Assembly: GCA_019635715.1 (NCBI GenBank)
Contig: JAHBYY010000033.1
Coordinates: forward strand, 1-48,431
Direction: 5' to 3'
From: Rhizobiaceae bacterium
Lineage (GTDB): Bacteria; Pseudomonadota; Alphaproteobacteria; Rhizobiales; Rhizobiaceae
Length of the DNA stretch: 48,431 nucleotides
This document shows positions 40,032-48,431 of this stretch, piece by piece (position 1 is the stretch's first letter; each line of letters opens with the position of its first letter). The position numbers and the translations under genes were made by a program. The notes under the pieces are model-generated. The model ran no database searches, was not told the origin of the DNA, and saw only the letters and a program-made list of their open reading frames with translations.

Positions 40032-41306
40032 ATGGCGCGTATCGTGATGAAGTTCGGCGGGACCTCCGTCGCCGACCTCGACCGCATCCACAATGTGGCG
40101 CGTCACGTCAAACGCGAGGTCGATGCCGGCCACGAGGTCGCGGTCGTGGTCTCGGCGATGTCGGGCAAAACCAACGAACTCGTCGGCTGGGTGCAGAACA
40201 TGCCGAAGGTGGCGGGCGCCAACGGCCCGTTCTTCGACGCACGCGAATATGACGCGATCGTCGCCTCCGGCGAGCAGGTGACTTCCGGCCTGCTGGCCAT
40301 CGCCCTGCAGTCGCTCGGCATCAACGCCCGCTCCTGGCAGGGCTGGCAGATCCCGATCCGCACCGACAACGCCCACGGCGCGGCGCGCATCGCCGAGATC
40401 GACGGCTCGTTCCTGATCAAGCGCTTCGGCGAGGGCCAGGTCGCGGTGGTCGCCGGCTTCCAGGGACTTGCGCCGGACAACCGCATCGCCACGCTGGGGC
40501 GCGGCGGCTCCGACACCAGCGCCGTGGCGATCGCCGCGGCGGTCAAGGCCGATCGCTGCGACATCTATACCGATGTCGACGGCGTCTACACGACCGATCC
40601 GCGCATCGAACCGAAGGCGCGCCGCCTCGACCGCATCTCCTTCGAGGAAATGCTGGAGATGGCGTCGCTCGGCTCCAAGGTGCTGCAGGTCCGCTCGGTC
40701 GAGCTTGCCATGGTGCACCGGGTGCGCACCTTCGTGCGGTCGTCCTTCGACGATCCGGATGCGCCCGGCATGGGCGATTTCGACAACCCGCCCGGAACGC
40801 TCATTTGCGACGAGGAAGAGATCGTGGAACAGGAAGTCGTCACAGGTATCGCCTATGCCAAGGACGAGGCGCAGGTGTCGCTGCGTCGCGTCGCCGACCG
40901 GCCGGGCGTCGCCGCCGGCATCTTCGGACCGCTGGCCGAGGCCAACATCAACGTCGACATGATCGTCCAGAACATTTCGGAAGACGGCAAGTTCACCGAC
41001 ATGACCTTCACGGTGCCCTCCGGCGACGTGGCCAAGGCACTGGCGGTGCTCGACGAAGTCCGCCAGACGGTCGGCTTCGACGTGATCCAGCACGACCAGG
41101 GCATGTCGAAGGTGTCGGTGATCGGCATCGGCATGCGCAGCCACGCCGGCGTCGCCGCGACCGCCTTCAAGGCGCTGTCGGAGAAGGGCATCAACATCCG
41201 TGCGATCACCACCTCCGAGATCAAGATCTCGATCCTCATCGACGGTGCCTATACCGAACTGGCGGTTCGGACTTTGCATTCCGTCTACGGCCTCGATAAG
41301 CATTAG
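40032..41306 (+). CDS. lysC: Aspartate kinase
   Basis: 424 residues. Catalyses ATP-dependent phosphorylation of aspartate, the first step to lysine, threonine and methionine. The kinase domain (about 1-245) starts MARIVMKFGGTSVADLDRI with the nucleotide motif KFGGTS, GRGGSDTSAVAIAAA at about residue 157, and YTDVDGVYTTDPR. Two ACT regulatory domains follow (about 265-420), with the allosteric segment GIGMRSHAGVAATAFKALSE. ATG 40032 gives the usual family N-terminus; the frame stays open well upstream without a family match. Confidence 0.96.
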   Translation: MARIVMKFGGTSVADLDRIHNVARHVKREVDAGHEVAVVVSAMSGKTNELVGWVQNMPKVAGANGPFFDAREYDAIVASGEQVTSGLLAIALQSLGINARSWQGWQIPIRTDNAHGAARIAEIDGSFLIKRFGEGQVAVVAGFQGLAPDNRIATLGRGGSDTSAVAIAAAVKADRCDIYTDVDGVYTTDPRIEPKARRLDRISFEEMLEMASLGSKVLQVRSVELAMVHRVRTFVRSSFDDPDAPGMGDFDNPPGTLICDEEEIVEQEVVTGIAYAKDEAQVSLRRVADRPGVAAGIFGPLAEANINVDMIVQNISEDGKFTDMTFTVPSGDVAKALAVLDEVRQTVGFDVIQHDQGMSKVSVIGIGMRSHAGVAATAFKALSEKGINIRAITTSEIKISILIDGAYTELAVRTLHSVYGLDKH

Positions 41307-41382
41307 GGCAGACTAGGAGCCCTGGAGGGATTCGCCGGCCGAGGTCGGGCGGAGAAGCCATCGCGGCTGGAGAAGGGAGACG

Positions 41383-43653
41383 ATGCGCGATTCGGCCGTA
41401 GGACCCCGCGTGCTGCTGAGGCGGTTGCGCGAGCTGATGGCCGAGCCGCTCGGGCCGCAGGAGCGGCTCGACCAGATCGTCCGCGACATCGCCCGCAACA
41501 TGGTGGCGGAAGTCTGCTCGCTCTATGTGCTGCGCGCGGATTCGGTGCTCGAGCTCTATGCCACCGAAGGCCTTAATCCGGACTCGGTGCACCTCGCGCA
41601 GCTTCGCCTCGGCCAGGGTCTTGTCGGCACCATCGCGGCCAGTGCCCGCTCGCTGAACCTGTCCAACGCCCAGGAACATCCCGCCTTCGCCTATCTTCCG
41701 GAGACGGGCGAGGAGATCTACCACTCCTTCCTCGGCGTCCCGGTGCTGCGGGCAGGCCGAACGCTCGGCGTGCTGGTCGTCCAGAACCGGACGCAGCGCA
41801 GCTACTCGCCCGACGAGGCCGAGGCGCTCGAAACCACGGCGATGGTGATCGCCGAGATGATCGCCACCGGCGACCTGGCGCGGCTGTCGCGGCCGGGCAT
41901 GGAGCTGGACCTGCGCCGCCCGGCCTCGTTCACGGGCGTGTCGTTCAACGACGGCGTCGGGCTCGGCCACGTGGTGCTGCACGAGCCGCGCATCGTGGTG
42001 ACGAACCTCATCAACGAGGATTCGCAGGCCGAGATCCGCCGGCTGGAGGGTGCGCTCGGCTCGCTGCGGCTGTCGATCGACGACATGCTGTCACGGCGCG
42101 AGGTGGCCTTCGACGGCGAGCACCGCGACGTGCTGGAAGCCTACCGCATGTTCGCCAACGATCGCGGCTGGGTGCGCCGGCTGGAAGAGGCGATCCGCAA
42201 CGGCCTGACGGCGGAGGCGGCGGTCGAGAAGGTGCAGAGCGACATGCGTGCCCGCATGCTGCACATGACAGACCCCTATATGCGCGAGCGGATGAGCGAT
42301 TTCGACGATCTCGCCAACCGGCTGCTGCGTCAGCTTATGGGCCGCTCGCCGGACGACATCGCGGCGGCCCTGCCGAAGGATTCTATCATCGTGGCGCGCT
42401 CGATGGGCGCGGCGGAATTGCTCGACTATCCGCGCGAAAAACTGCGCGGCCTGGTGCTGGAGGACGGCGCGATCACCAGCCACGTGGTGATCGTGGCGCG
42501 CGCCATGGGCATCCCGGTGGTCGGGCAGCTCAAGGGTGCCGTCTCCATGTCGGAGAACGGCGACGCGGTGATCGTCGACGGCGAGGACGGCTCGTTCCAC
42601 CTGCGGCCGCAGTCGGACGTCGAAGCCGCCTATGCCGAGAAGGTGCGGTTCCGGGCAAGGCGCCAGGAGCTCTATCGCGAATTGCGGGCCAAGCCCTCGG
42701 TGTCCAAGGACGGCGTCGGCGTCGACCTGATGATGAATGCCGGCCTCGCGGTCGACCTGCCGCAACTGGCGGATTCGGGCGCGGCGGGCATCGGCCTGTT
42801 CCGCACCGAACTGCAATTCATGGTCGCGTCGACCTTTCCGAGGGCGGAGGCTCAGGAGCGGCTCTATCGGGACGTGCTCGATATCGCAAAGGGCAGGCCG
42901 GTGACGTTCCGGACCCTCGACATCGGCGGCGACAAGGTTCTGCCCTACTTCAAGGGCGCACAGCAGGAAGAGAATCCGGCGCTGGGGTGGCGGGCCGTCA
43001 GGCTGACGCTCGATCGACCGGGTCTGCTGCGCACGCAGTTCCGGGCCCTGCTCCGGGCGGCCGGCGGACGCGAGCTGCGGGTCATGCTGCCGATGGTCAC
43101 CGAGCTCGGCGAAATCGCCCAGGCGCGCGAAATCCTCGACCGCGAGGTGCGGCATCTGTCGCGCTTCGGCCACCTGCTCCCGACCAGCCTGAAGATCGGC
43201 GCCATGCTCGAAGTGCCGTCGCTGCTCTGGCAGCTCGACGAGCTCATGGCGGCGGTGGATTTCGTGTCGGTCGGCTCCAACGACCTGTTCCAGTTCGTCA
43301 TGGCCTCGGATCGCGGCAACAGCCAACTGGCCGACCGCTTCGACCCGCTCTCGGTGCCGTTCCTGCGGGTGCTGCGGCAGATCGCCGAAGCGGGAGCGCG
43401 CAATCGGACGCCGGTCACGCTGTGCGGCGAGCTGGCGGGACGACCGATCTCGGCGATGGCGCTGATCGGCGTCGGCTTCCGCTCGATCTCCATGTCGCCG
43501 GCGTCGATCGGTCCGGTCAAGGCGATGCTGCGGGAGCTGTCCGTCTCGGACCTCACCACCTTCGTGTCCGAGAACCTCGCCGGGCACAGTGCGCGCCTGC
43601 CGATGCGCGGGCTGCTCCAGACCTTTGCCTTCGATCACGGCATTCCGCTGTAG
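41383..43653 (+). CDS. ptsP: PEP-protein phosphotransferase EI-Ntr
   Basis: 756 residues. Enzyme I of the nitrogen phosphotransferase system: it takes phosphate from phosphoenolpyruvate and passes it to NPr and EIIA-Ntr, linking carbon/nitrogen state to regulation. N-terminal GAF domain (about 20-165), linker, phospho-His domain with EDGAITSHVVIVARAMGIPV (His at about 367), and the PEP-binding barrel with GIGLFRTELQFM, TFRTLDIGGDK and the catalytic Cys in VTLCGELAG. AGAAGGGAGACG precedes the ATG. Standard neighbour of lysC in Rhizobiales. Confidence 0.96.
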   Translation: MRDSAVGPRVLLRRLRELMAEPLGPQERLDQIVRDIARNMVAEVCSLYVLRADSVLELYATEGLNPDSVHLAQLRLGQGLVGTIAASARSLNLSNAQEHPAFAYLPETGEEIYHSFLGVPVLRAGRTLGVLVVQNRTQRSYSPDEAEALETTAMVIAEMIATGDLARLSRPGMELDLRRPASFTGVSFNDGVGLGHVVLHEPRIVVTNLINEDSQAEIRRLEGALGSLRLSIDDMLSRREVAFDGEHRDVLEAYRMFANDRGWVRRLEEAIRNGLTAEAAVEKVQSDMRARMLHMTDPYMRERMSDFDDLANRLLRQLMGRSPDDIAAALPKDSIIVARSMGAAELLDYPREKLRGLVLEDGAITSHVVIVARAMGIPVVGQLKGAVSMSENGDAVIVDGEDGSFHLRPQSDVEAAYAEKVRFRARRQELYRELRAKPSVSKDGVGVDLMMNAGLAVDLPQLADSGAAGIGLFRTELQFMVASTFPRAEAQERLYRDVLDIAKGRPVTFRTLDIGGDKVLPYFKGAQQEENPALGWRAVRLTLDRPGLLRTQFRALLRAAGGRELRVMLPMVTELGEIAQAREILDREVRHLSRFGHLLPTSLKIGAMLEVPSLLWQLDELMAAVDFVSVGSNDLFQFVMASDRGNSQLADRFDPLSVPFLRVLRQIAEAGARNRTPVTLCGELAGRPISAMALIGVGFRSISMSPASIGPVKAMLRELSVSDLTTFVSENLAGHSARLPMRGLLQTFAFDHGIPL

Positions 43654-43676
43654 TTTCGGCGACGGAGCCGAAGCCA

Positions 43677-44087
43677 CTATTGCGATGTCGTCCAGTCCTC
43701 GACCCGCAATCCGTCGACCCGCTGAAATTCGCGGAGGTTGTTCGTAACGAGGATCGCATCCCGACTTCTGGCCTGGCCGGCGATCAGGACATCGTATGGG
43801 CCGATCGGCGTGCCCTTGGCCGCAAGGTCGGCGCGGATCAAGCCTGCGGCGCGGGCATCCTCGCGATCGAAGTCAAGGATGGCGAGATCGGCGAACAGAA
43901 GCCGGATCGTCTCAAGATTGTGCGCCACCCGCGAGCTCTTGAAGGCTCCGAAATAGAGTTCATGTGCAACGACGGAGCATATGCCGATAGAGCCCGGCCG
44001 GCGCCGCTCGACTTGACGCATCACGGCCGCCGACTTGTTGCCGAAAAGCGCAATCACCGTGTTCGTGTCGAGGAGATAGTCGCTCAC
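43677..44087 (-). CDS. vapC: VapC-type PIN-domain toxin
   Basis: 136-residue PIN-domain ribonuclease. Metal-binding acids D7 (YLLDTN), E43 (VAHELYFGA) and D99 (PYDVLIAG) are intact, as is the closing VTNNLREF (116-123). The start overlaps the antitoxin stop by ATGA (44084-44087), the usual VapBC arrangement. Members cleave tRNA or rRNA when antitoxin is lost. It lies convergent to ptsP, 23 bases from its stop. Confidence 0.92.
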   Translation of the reverse strand: MSDYLLDTNTVIALFGNKSAAVMRQVERRRPGSIGICSVVAHELYFGAFKSSRVAHNLETIRLLFADLAILDFDREDARAAGLIRADLAAKGTPIGPYDVLIAGQARSRDAILVTNNLREFQRVDGLRVEDWTTSQ

Positions 44088-44344
44088 CGGAACACATCGT
44101 CCATATCAGGCCGATTCTGTTCGTCGGGCTGCTCACGGCCCTTGGCCATGAAGTCGGAACTGAATCCGAGATCGACCGCCGCGCGGAGTGAACTCCAGGG
44201 CTCGCGCCGTCCGGTTTCGGGTCTCAGGATAATGGCTTCTCCCTCACGGGAGATCTCCACTCTGTCGACATGAAGTCGAAACTCGCTCGGCAGGCGCACG
44301 GCCTGTGAGTTTCCCGACTTAAAGACGCGTGCATATCGAGGCAT
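44084..44344 (-). CDS. vapB: VapB-type AbrB/SpoVT antitoxin
   Basis: 86 residues. The N-terminal swapped-hairpin DNA-binding domain reads YARVFKSGNSQAVRLPSEFR, then VEISREGEAIIL. The C-terminal toxin-binding tail (about 50-86) includes FSSDFMAKGREQPDEQNRPD. ATG 44344, with GGAAGG nine bases upstream, was chosen over the longer open frame because it gives the family length. A perfect 9-base inverted repeat lies 17 bases upstream and is the likely autoregulatory operator. Confidence 0.9.
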   Translation of the reverse strand: MPRYARVFKSGNSQAVRLPSEFRLHVDRVEISREGEAIILRPETGRREPWSSLRAAVDLGFSSDFMAKGREQPDEQNRPDMDDVFR

Positions 44345-44360
44345 CCCGGTGGCCTTCCGT

Positions 44361-44386
44361 GAGTATATACGCAAATATATATACTC
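44361..44386. promoter_or_regulatory. Operator/promoter palindrome of vapBC
   Basis: GAGTATATA (44361-44369) and TATATACTC (44378-44386) are perfect reverse complements separated by 8 bases, in an AT-rich patch between the divergent vapB and prfA genes. The TATATA portions could double as -10 elements. Confidence 0.78.
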
Positions 44387-44511
44387 TGTGCAGATTGAAG
44401 GCGGAAGTGGGCTGAGGCAATCACGGTGCGTTGAGGTTAGGTGCAAACTTCGATATTGCCGAACGCCGTGCCGAACCAAACGGCAGAGCGAGAGACCGAT
44501 CGACAGCACCG

Positions 44512-45591
44512 ATGCCCACGCTCCCCCACGACCGCATCGACCAGATTGCCAAGCGCTTCGACATGCTCGAAGCGCAGATGGCGGCCGGCCCGGACCCGGA
44601 CGCCTATGTGAAGCTCGCTTCCGAATATGCCGAGCTGCAGGAGATGGCGGCCAAGGTCAGGGCGCTGCGTTCGGCCGAGCGCGAGAAGGCCGATCTCGAG
44701 GCGCTGCTGGCCGACAAGGCGACGGACGCGGATATGCGCGAACTGGCCGAGGCGGAGCTGCCCGATCTCGTCCAGCGCATCGAGACGCTGGAGCAGGACA
44801 TCCAGATCCTGCTGCTGCCGAAGGACGCGGCCGACGAGCGCAGCGCCATCCTGGAAATCCGCGCCGGGACGGGCGGCGACGAGGCGGCGCTGTTCGCCGG
44901 CGATCTCTTCCGCATGTATGAGCGCTTCGCCGCCTCGAAGGGCTGGCGGGTCGAATTGGTCTCGGCGTCGGACGGGGAAATGGGCGGCTACAAGGAAATC
45001 GTCGCGTCGGTTTCGGGGCGCGGCGTGTTCGCCCACCTGAAATTCGAATCGGGCGTGCACCGCGTGCAGCGCGTGCCGGCGACGGAGGCGCAGGGGCGCA
45101 TCCACACCTCGGCGGCGACGGTCGCGGTGCTGCCGGAGGCCGAGGAGGTCGACATCGAGATCAAGCCGGAGGACATCCGCATCGACACGATGCGGGCCTC
45201 GGGCGCCGGCGGCCAGCACGTCAACACCACCGATTCGGCGGTGCGAATCACCCATCTGCCGACGGGCATCATGGTGGTTTCGGCGGAGAAGTCGCAGCAC
45301 CAGAACCGGGCCAAGGCGATGCAGATTCTGCGGGCGCGGCTCTACGACATGGAGCGCAGCCGTCTTGCCGACGAACGGTCGGAATCGCGCAAGCTGCAGG
45401 TCGGGTCCGGCGACCGGTCGGAGCGCATCCGCACCTACAATTTCCCGCAGGGGCGCTTGACGGACCACCGCATCAACCTGACGCTCTACAAGCTCGACCG
45501 GGTGATGATGGGCGAACTGGAGGAAGTCGTTTCCGCGCTCATCGCCGACCATCAGTCGAAGCTGCTGGCGGATGTCGGTGCCGATGGCTGA
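44512..45591 (+). CDS. prfA: Peptide chain release factor 1
   Basis: 359-residue release factor recognising UAA and UAG. The tripeptide anticodon region [20 protein letters not shown] carries PAT, the RF1 form. The catalytic GGQ ([18 protein letters not shown]) has Gln at about 235, the residue methylated by PrmC. ATG 44512 gives the normal N-terminus ([19 protein letters not shown]); a start at 44431 would add 27 unrelated residues. It overlaps prmC by 20 bases. Confidence 0.97.
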   Translation: MPTLPHDRIDQIAKRFDMLEAQMAAGPDPDAYVKLASEYAELQEMAAKVRALRSAEREKADLEALLADKATDADMRELAEAELPDLVQRIETLEQDIQILLLPKDAADERSAILEIRAGTGGDEAALFAGDLFRMYERFAASKGWRVELVSASDGEMGGYKEIVASVSGRGVFAHLKFESGVHRVQRVPATEAQGRIHTSAATVAVLPEAEEVDIEIKPEDIRIDTMRASGAGGQHVNTTDSAVRITHLPTGIMVVSAEKSQHQNRAKAMQILRARLYDMERSRLADERSESRKLQVGSGDRSERIRTYNFPQGRLTDHRINLTLYKLDRVMMGELEEVVSALIADHQSKLLADVGADG

Positions 45592-46471
45592 CATCGGCGC
45601 GATGCGCCTGGTCGAGCTGTTGCGCATGGGCAAGCGGCGGCTCATGGCATGCGGGCTCGACGATCCGGGCCTCGAAAGCCGGATGCTGATCGAACATCTC
45701 ACCTGCACCGACCGCCTCACCGCGATCTCCGAGCCGGATCGAACGGTGCCGGCCGACCGGGTTGCCCGGGTGATCGCGGCTTTCGATCGTCGCGCCGCCG
45801 GCGAACCCGTGCATCGCATCCTCGGATCGAGGGAGTTCCACGGGCTGAAGCTGCGGCTGTCGCCAGGCACGCTGGAGCCGCGGCCCGACACGGAGACGCT
45901 GGTCGACGCCATGCTGCCTTTCGTGTCCCAGCATGTGGCGGCGACCGGACAGTGTCGCATCCTCGACCTCGGGACCGGCAGCGGGGCGATCGCGCTGGCG
46001 CTGCTCGCCGCGGCCGACGGCGCCGTTGCCACCGGAGCGGATCTGTCCGAGGACGCGCTCTCCACCGCCCGCCGCAATGCCGGGGACAACGGCCTTTCCG
46101 CCCGGTTCGAGACCTGCCGGTCGGACTGGTTCGAGGCCATTGCCGGCCGATATGATGCAATCGTCTCCAACCCACCCTATATCAGGTCCGGCGAGATTGC
46201 CGGCCTCGATGTCGAGGTGAGAGGCCATGACCCGCTTCTGGCCCTCGACGGCGGCCGGGACGGGCTGGATGCCTATAGGGCGATCGCCCGGGATTGCCGG
46301 CGCCATCTGCAGGCCGGCGGGCGAATCGGCGTCGAGATCGGCCACGACCAGAAGTCCGAGGTCATAGGGATATTCGAGGCGGAGGGATTGCTCCTTGTAT
46401 CCGACCACCAAGATCTGGGCGGTCGCGATCGAGCTTTGATCTTCGGGGAAAGTTACGCAATCTCAACGTGA
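45572..46471 (+). CDS. prmC: Release-factor glutamine methyltransferase
   Basis: 299 residues. SAM-dependent N5-glutamine methyltransferase acting on the GGQ of RF1 and RF2. Motif I is [20 protein letters not shown]; the catalytic NPPY motif is [11 protein letters not shown] (Asn at about 200). The N-terminal helical domain (about 1-85) contacts the release factor. It overlaps the end of prfA; ATG 45584 ([13 protein letters not shown]) is an alternative start that reduces the overlap. Confidence 0.94.
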   Translation: MSVPMADIGAMRLVELLRMGKRRLMACGLDDPGLESRMLIEHLTCTDRLTAISEPDRTVPADRVARVIAAFDRRAAGEPVHRILGSREFHGLKLRLSPGTLEPRPDTETLVDAMLPFVSQHVAATGQCRILDLGTGSGAIALALLAAADGAVATGADLSEDALSTARRNAGDNGLSARFETCRSDWFEAIAGRYDAIVSNPPYIRSGEIAGLDVEVRGHDPLLALDGGRDGLDAYRAIARDCRRHLQAGGRIGVEIGHDQKSEVIGIFEAEGLLLVSDHQDLGGRDRALIFGESYAIST

Positions 46472-46775
46472 TCAGGGGATGGTCAAGCAGCCGAAATATC
46501 GCTTGGCAATTCAAGCGAATGCGGATAGGGTCGCGCCACCGGATGAGATGAAGCAGGCAGTGCTCAAGACAATTCGGTCCCCTGAGACATAGACTGCCAT
46601 ACAGCGTGGAAAACGCTTGCGCTTCAAGCGGGACTTATCCGGATCGTGTCAAGAGACCGAACAGGATGACATGTGACGCCAACGCAAACGATGCGGGCGA
46701 CCATCATCGGAACGCTACGAACCGGGTGCCATCGGCAGGTTCGTGATTGATTTTTTCAGACTGATAGAGAGTCGG
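46472..46775. other. Intergenic region between prmC and the DUF4167 gene
   Basis: 304 bases without a supported gene. A short inverted repeat GCTTG CGCTT CAAGC lies near 46618. The sequence is less GC-rich than its flanks and probably holds the promoter of the DUF4167 gene, which I could not fix. Confidence 0.5.
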
Positions 46776-47573
46776 ATGAGGCCACAACAGCAGAACAGGC
46801 GCATGCGCGGTCGCAACAATGGCGGCGGCAACAACAACAATAACAACAACCACAACAATAACCGCAAGGGCCCCAACCCGCTCACGCGCAACTACGAGAG
46901 CAACGGTCCGGACGTGAAGATCCGCGGCTCGGCGCAGCAGATCGCCGAGAAGTACGCGACCCTGGCGCGAGACGCGTCCAGCGCCGGCGACCGGGTCATG
47001 GCCGAGAACTATCTCCAGCATGCCGAGCACTACAATCGGATCATCGCAGCCGCCCAGGCCCAGTTCGCGAGCCAGCAGGTCCATGTGCCGCGCGAGGAGA
47101 TCGACGACGATCTCGACGAGGGCTACGGCTTCGAAAGCAACGGCGCCGCCGCCGGCCATGAGGTCGCGCAGCAGCCTTCTCCGCAGCCGGCTGCCGCGGC
47201 GGCGGACGGTTCCGGTCCCCAGCCGGTGATCGAGGGCGTGCCGGCCGAGGTCGCCCTGAACAGCGAGCCTGTCGGGCAGCCGACGGGAGGCGGGCGCCAC
47301 CGTGAGCGCCGGCAGCATCGCAACGATCACCACAACAGAAACGGTGCGAACGGCGCGGCCGTTGCGCCGGCGATTCCCGTCGAGGCCGTCGCGGAGCAGC
47401 CCGCCGAGAGCAGCGAGCCCGTGACGCTTGCCGAAGCCGCGCCTGCCGAAGAGACGCCCGCGCCGCGCCGGCCCCGCCGCCCGCGCCGCAGCGCTCGCGA
47501 CCGCGTGGAAGCGGAGGACCAGCCGTCTGCCGATGCCGAATCTTCCGGCGAACTGACAGGGTCGGAAGGCTGA
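46776..47573 (+). CDS. DUF4167 protein with Asn-rich N-terminus
   Basis: 265 residues. It begins MRPQQQNRRMRGRNN, then an Asn/Gly-rich run (about residues 16-33) encoded by repeated AAC/AAT codons. The DUF4167 core (about 36-95) contains GPDVKIRGSAQQIAEKYATL and AENYLQHAEHYNRI. The rest is low-complexity, acidic then Arg/Pro-rich (RRPRRPRRSARDR), with no fold expected. ATG 46776 matches the family start; a GTG at 46743 is less likely. The family is alphaproteobacterial and usually located here before clpB; RNA binding has been suggested by composition only. A strong terminator follows. Confidence 0.92.
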   Translation: MRPQQQNRRMRGRNNGGGNNNNNNNHNNNRKGPNPLTRNYESNGPDVKIRGSAQQIAEKYATLARDASSAGDRVMAENYLQHAEHYNRIIAAAQAQFASQQVHVPREEIDDDLDEGYGFESNGAAAGHEVAQQPSPQPAAAAADGSGPQPVIEGVPAEVALNSEPVGQPTGGGRHRERRQHRNDHHNRNGANGAAVAPAIPVEAVAEQPAESSEPVTLAEAAPAEETPAPRRPRRPRRSARDRVEAEDQPSADAESSGELTGSEG

Positions 47574-47626
47574 CCGGCATCTGACCGGCCGCCCCTTCCC
47601 GGCGCTTCCGGCCGGTGCGAAATGCA

Positions 47627-47661
47627 AACGGCGGCTGCATCGCGCAGCCGCCGTTTTTTAT
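47627..47661 (+). terminator. Rho-independent terminator of the DUF4167 gene
   Basis: A perfect 12-base stem AACGGCGGCTGC / GCAGCCGCCGTT with loop ATCGC, followed by TTTTATT. Confidence 0.92.
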
Positions 47662-47682
47662 TGCCTGATCCGGATCAACGCG

Positions 47683-47712
47683 CTTGAGGGCGCGTTCGGG
47701 CATACCCACATA
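47683..47712 (+). promoter_or_regulatory. Candidate sigma-32 promoter of clpB
   Basis: CTTGAGG (47683-47689), a 15-base spacer and CCCACATA (47705-47712) resemble the heat-shock consensus CTTGAAA-N13-15-CCCCATNT. It lies about 95 bases before the clpB start, and rpoH is in the same window. Confidence 0.6.
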
Positions 47713-47804
47713 GGCTGCAACGGAACCCGGCCCATCCCGGGCGGGTTCGTCACTTTAGCCGGACCGATGCCGCCAAGCGGGTCGGTCGGGAGAGGAGACA
47801 TCAG

Positions 47805-48431
47805 ATGAATATAGAGAAATACTCCGAGCGGGTGCGCGGCTTCATTCAGTCGGCGCAGACCATGGCGCTGTCGCGCAACCATCAGCAGTTCACGCCGGAG
47901 CACCTGCTCAAGGTGCTGGTCGACGACGAGGAAGGCTTCGCCGCCTCGCTGATCGACGGCGCCGGCGGGCGGTCCAAGGATGTGCGCGCGGGCGTCGAGG
48001 CGGCGCTGAATGCGCTGCCCAAGGTCGAGGGCGGCAACGGCCAGCTCTATCTGGCGCAGCCGCTCGCCAAGGTCTTTTCGACCGCCGAAGACCTTGCCAA
48101 GAAAGCCGGCGACAGCTTCGTCACGGTCGAGCGCCTGCTGCAGGCGCTGGCCATGGAGAAGTCGGCCAAGACGGCCGACATCCTGGCGAAGGCCGGCGTC
48201 ACGCCGCAGGCACTGAATGCCGCCATCAACGACATCCGCAAGGGCCGCACCGCCGATTCGGCCTCGGCCGAGCAGGGCTACGACGCGCTGAAAAAGTACG
48301 CGCGCGACCTGACCGCCGATGCGCGCGCGGGAAAACTCGATCCGGTGATCGGCCGCGACGACGAGATCCGCCGCACCATCCAGGTGCTGTCGCGCCGCAC
48401 CAAGAACAATCCCGTGCTGATCGGCGAGCCC
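47805..48431 (+). CDS. clpB: ClpB disaggregase, 3' end outside the window
   Basis: 209 codons are present from ATG 47805, with GAGAGGAGA upstream. The N-terminal Clp repeats (about 1-150) show the ClpB form: [20 protein letters not shown] and [16 protein letters not shown]. The first AAA domain has begun ([20 protein letters not shown], then [21 protein letters not shown]), and the window ends at the Walker A Gly-Glu-Pro. ATP-driven protein disaggregase working with DnaK after heat stress. Confidence 0.96.
   Translation, partial: MNIEKYSERVRGFIQSAQTMALSRNHQQFTPEHLLKVLVDDEEGFAASLIDGAGGRSKDVRAGVEAALNALPKVEGGNGQLYLAQPLAKVFSTAEDLAKKAGDSFVTVERLLQALAMEKSAKTADILAKAGVTPQALNAAINDIRKGRTADSASAEQGYDALKKYARDLTADARAGKLDPVIGRDDEIRRTIQVLSRRTKNNPVLIGEP

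Noticed and set aside
1-48431. CRISPR arrays, insertion sequences, prophage genes
   Set aside because: No regularly spaced direct repeats, transposase, integrase or phage structural genes were recognised anywhere in the window.

Overview
The window is high-GC DNA from an alphaproteobacterium of the order Rhizobiales, most likely a Mesorhizobium-like member of the Phyllobacteriaceae. The support is synteny and repeats: an RluA-type pseudouridine synthase upstream of rpoH; a lysC - ptsP - prfA - prmC - DUF4167 - clpB run; a DUF1127 gene; and several palindromic intergenic elements of the kind scattered through rhizobial chromosomes. No phage, plasmid, transposase or CRISPR array was seen. These assignments come from reading the sequence and from memory of protein families, not from a database search.

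Layout. (1) 1-1701: the 5' part of a secreted serralysin-type RTX metalloprotease (minus) and tRNA-Glu(CTC). (2) 1850-4870: a VOC protein, a small membrane protein, an RluA-family enzyme, rpoH and a mosaic palindrome. (3) 4885-23324: an 18-kb amine-utilisation region with a GcvT-like protein, two phytoene-dehydrogenase-like flavoproteins, a SAM methyltransferase, a BetI-like TetR repressor, two tandem PotD-like binding proteins, a flavin amine oxidase followed by two tiny membrane proteins, a PotABC-like transporter, a class III aminotransferase, an HTH-TPR membrane protein and a Rieske oxygenase. Three near-identical 16-bp operators lie at its three regulated control regions. (4) 23674-28459: a hypothetical protein, a hybrid histidine kinase with an OmpR-type regulator, a divergent regulator with a degenerate receiver, and two small membrane proteins. 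(5) 28704-35488: a six-gene lipid operon resembling E. coli ynbABCD plus an acyltransferase and a membrane protein, divergent from a TetR gene, with three 13-bp operators between them. (6) 35667-37191: DUF1127, an orphan BrnA-like protein, DUF423 and YqaA/DedA. (7) 37385-39775: an RTX / C-type-lectin protein next to tRNA-Arg(CCT). (8) 40032-48431: conserved housekeeping genes, interrupted by a VapBC module between ptsP and prfA, and ending inside clpB.

How it works together. The region 3 genes look like one regulon: uptake of a cationic amine by an ABC transporter with two binding proteins, then oxidation, transamination and C1 transfer by the enzymes. The Rieske enzyme has Glu at the bridging position, as in oxygenases that attack quaternary ammonium compounds. 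With the GcvT-like protein and the BetI-like repressor, this suggests an N-methylated amine or betaine-like substrate, which cannot be named from sequence. The region 5 operon encodes the steps for building or remodelling a glycerophospholipid whose head group is unknown. These two systems are the best candidates for undescribed biology here.
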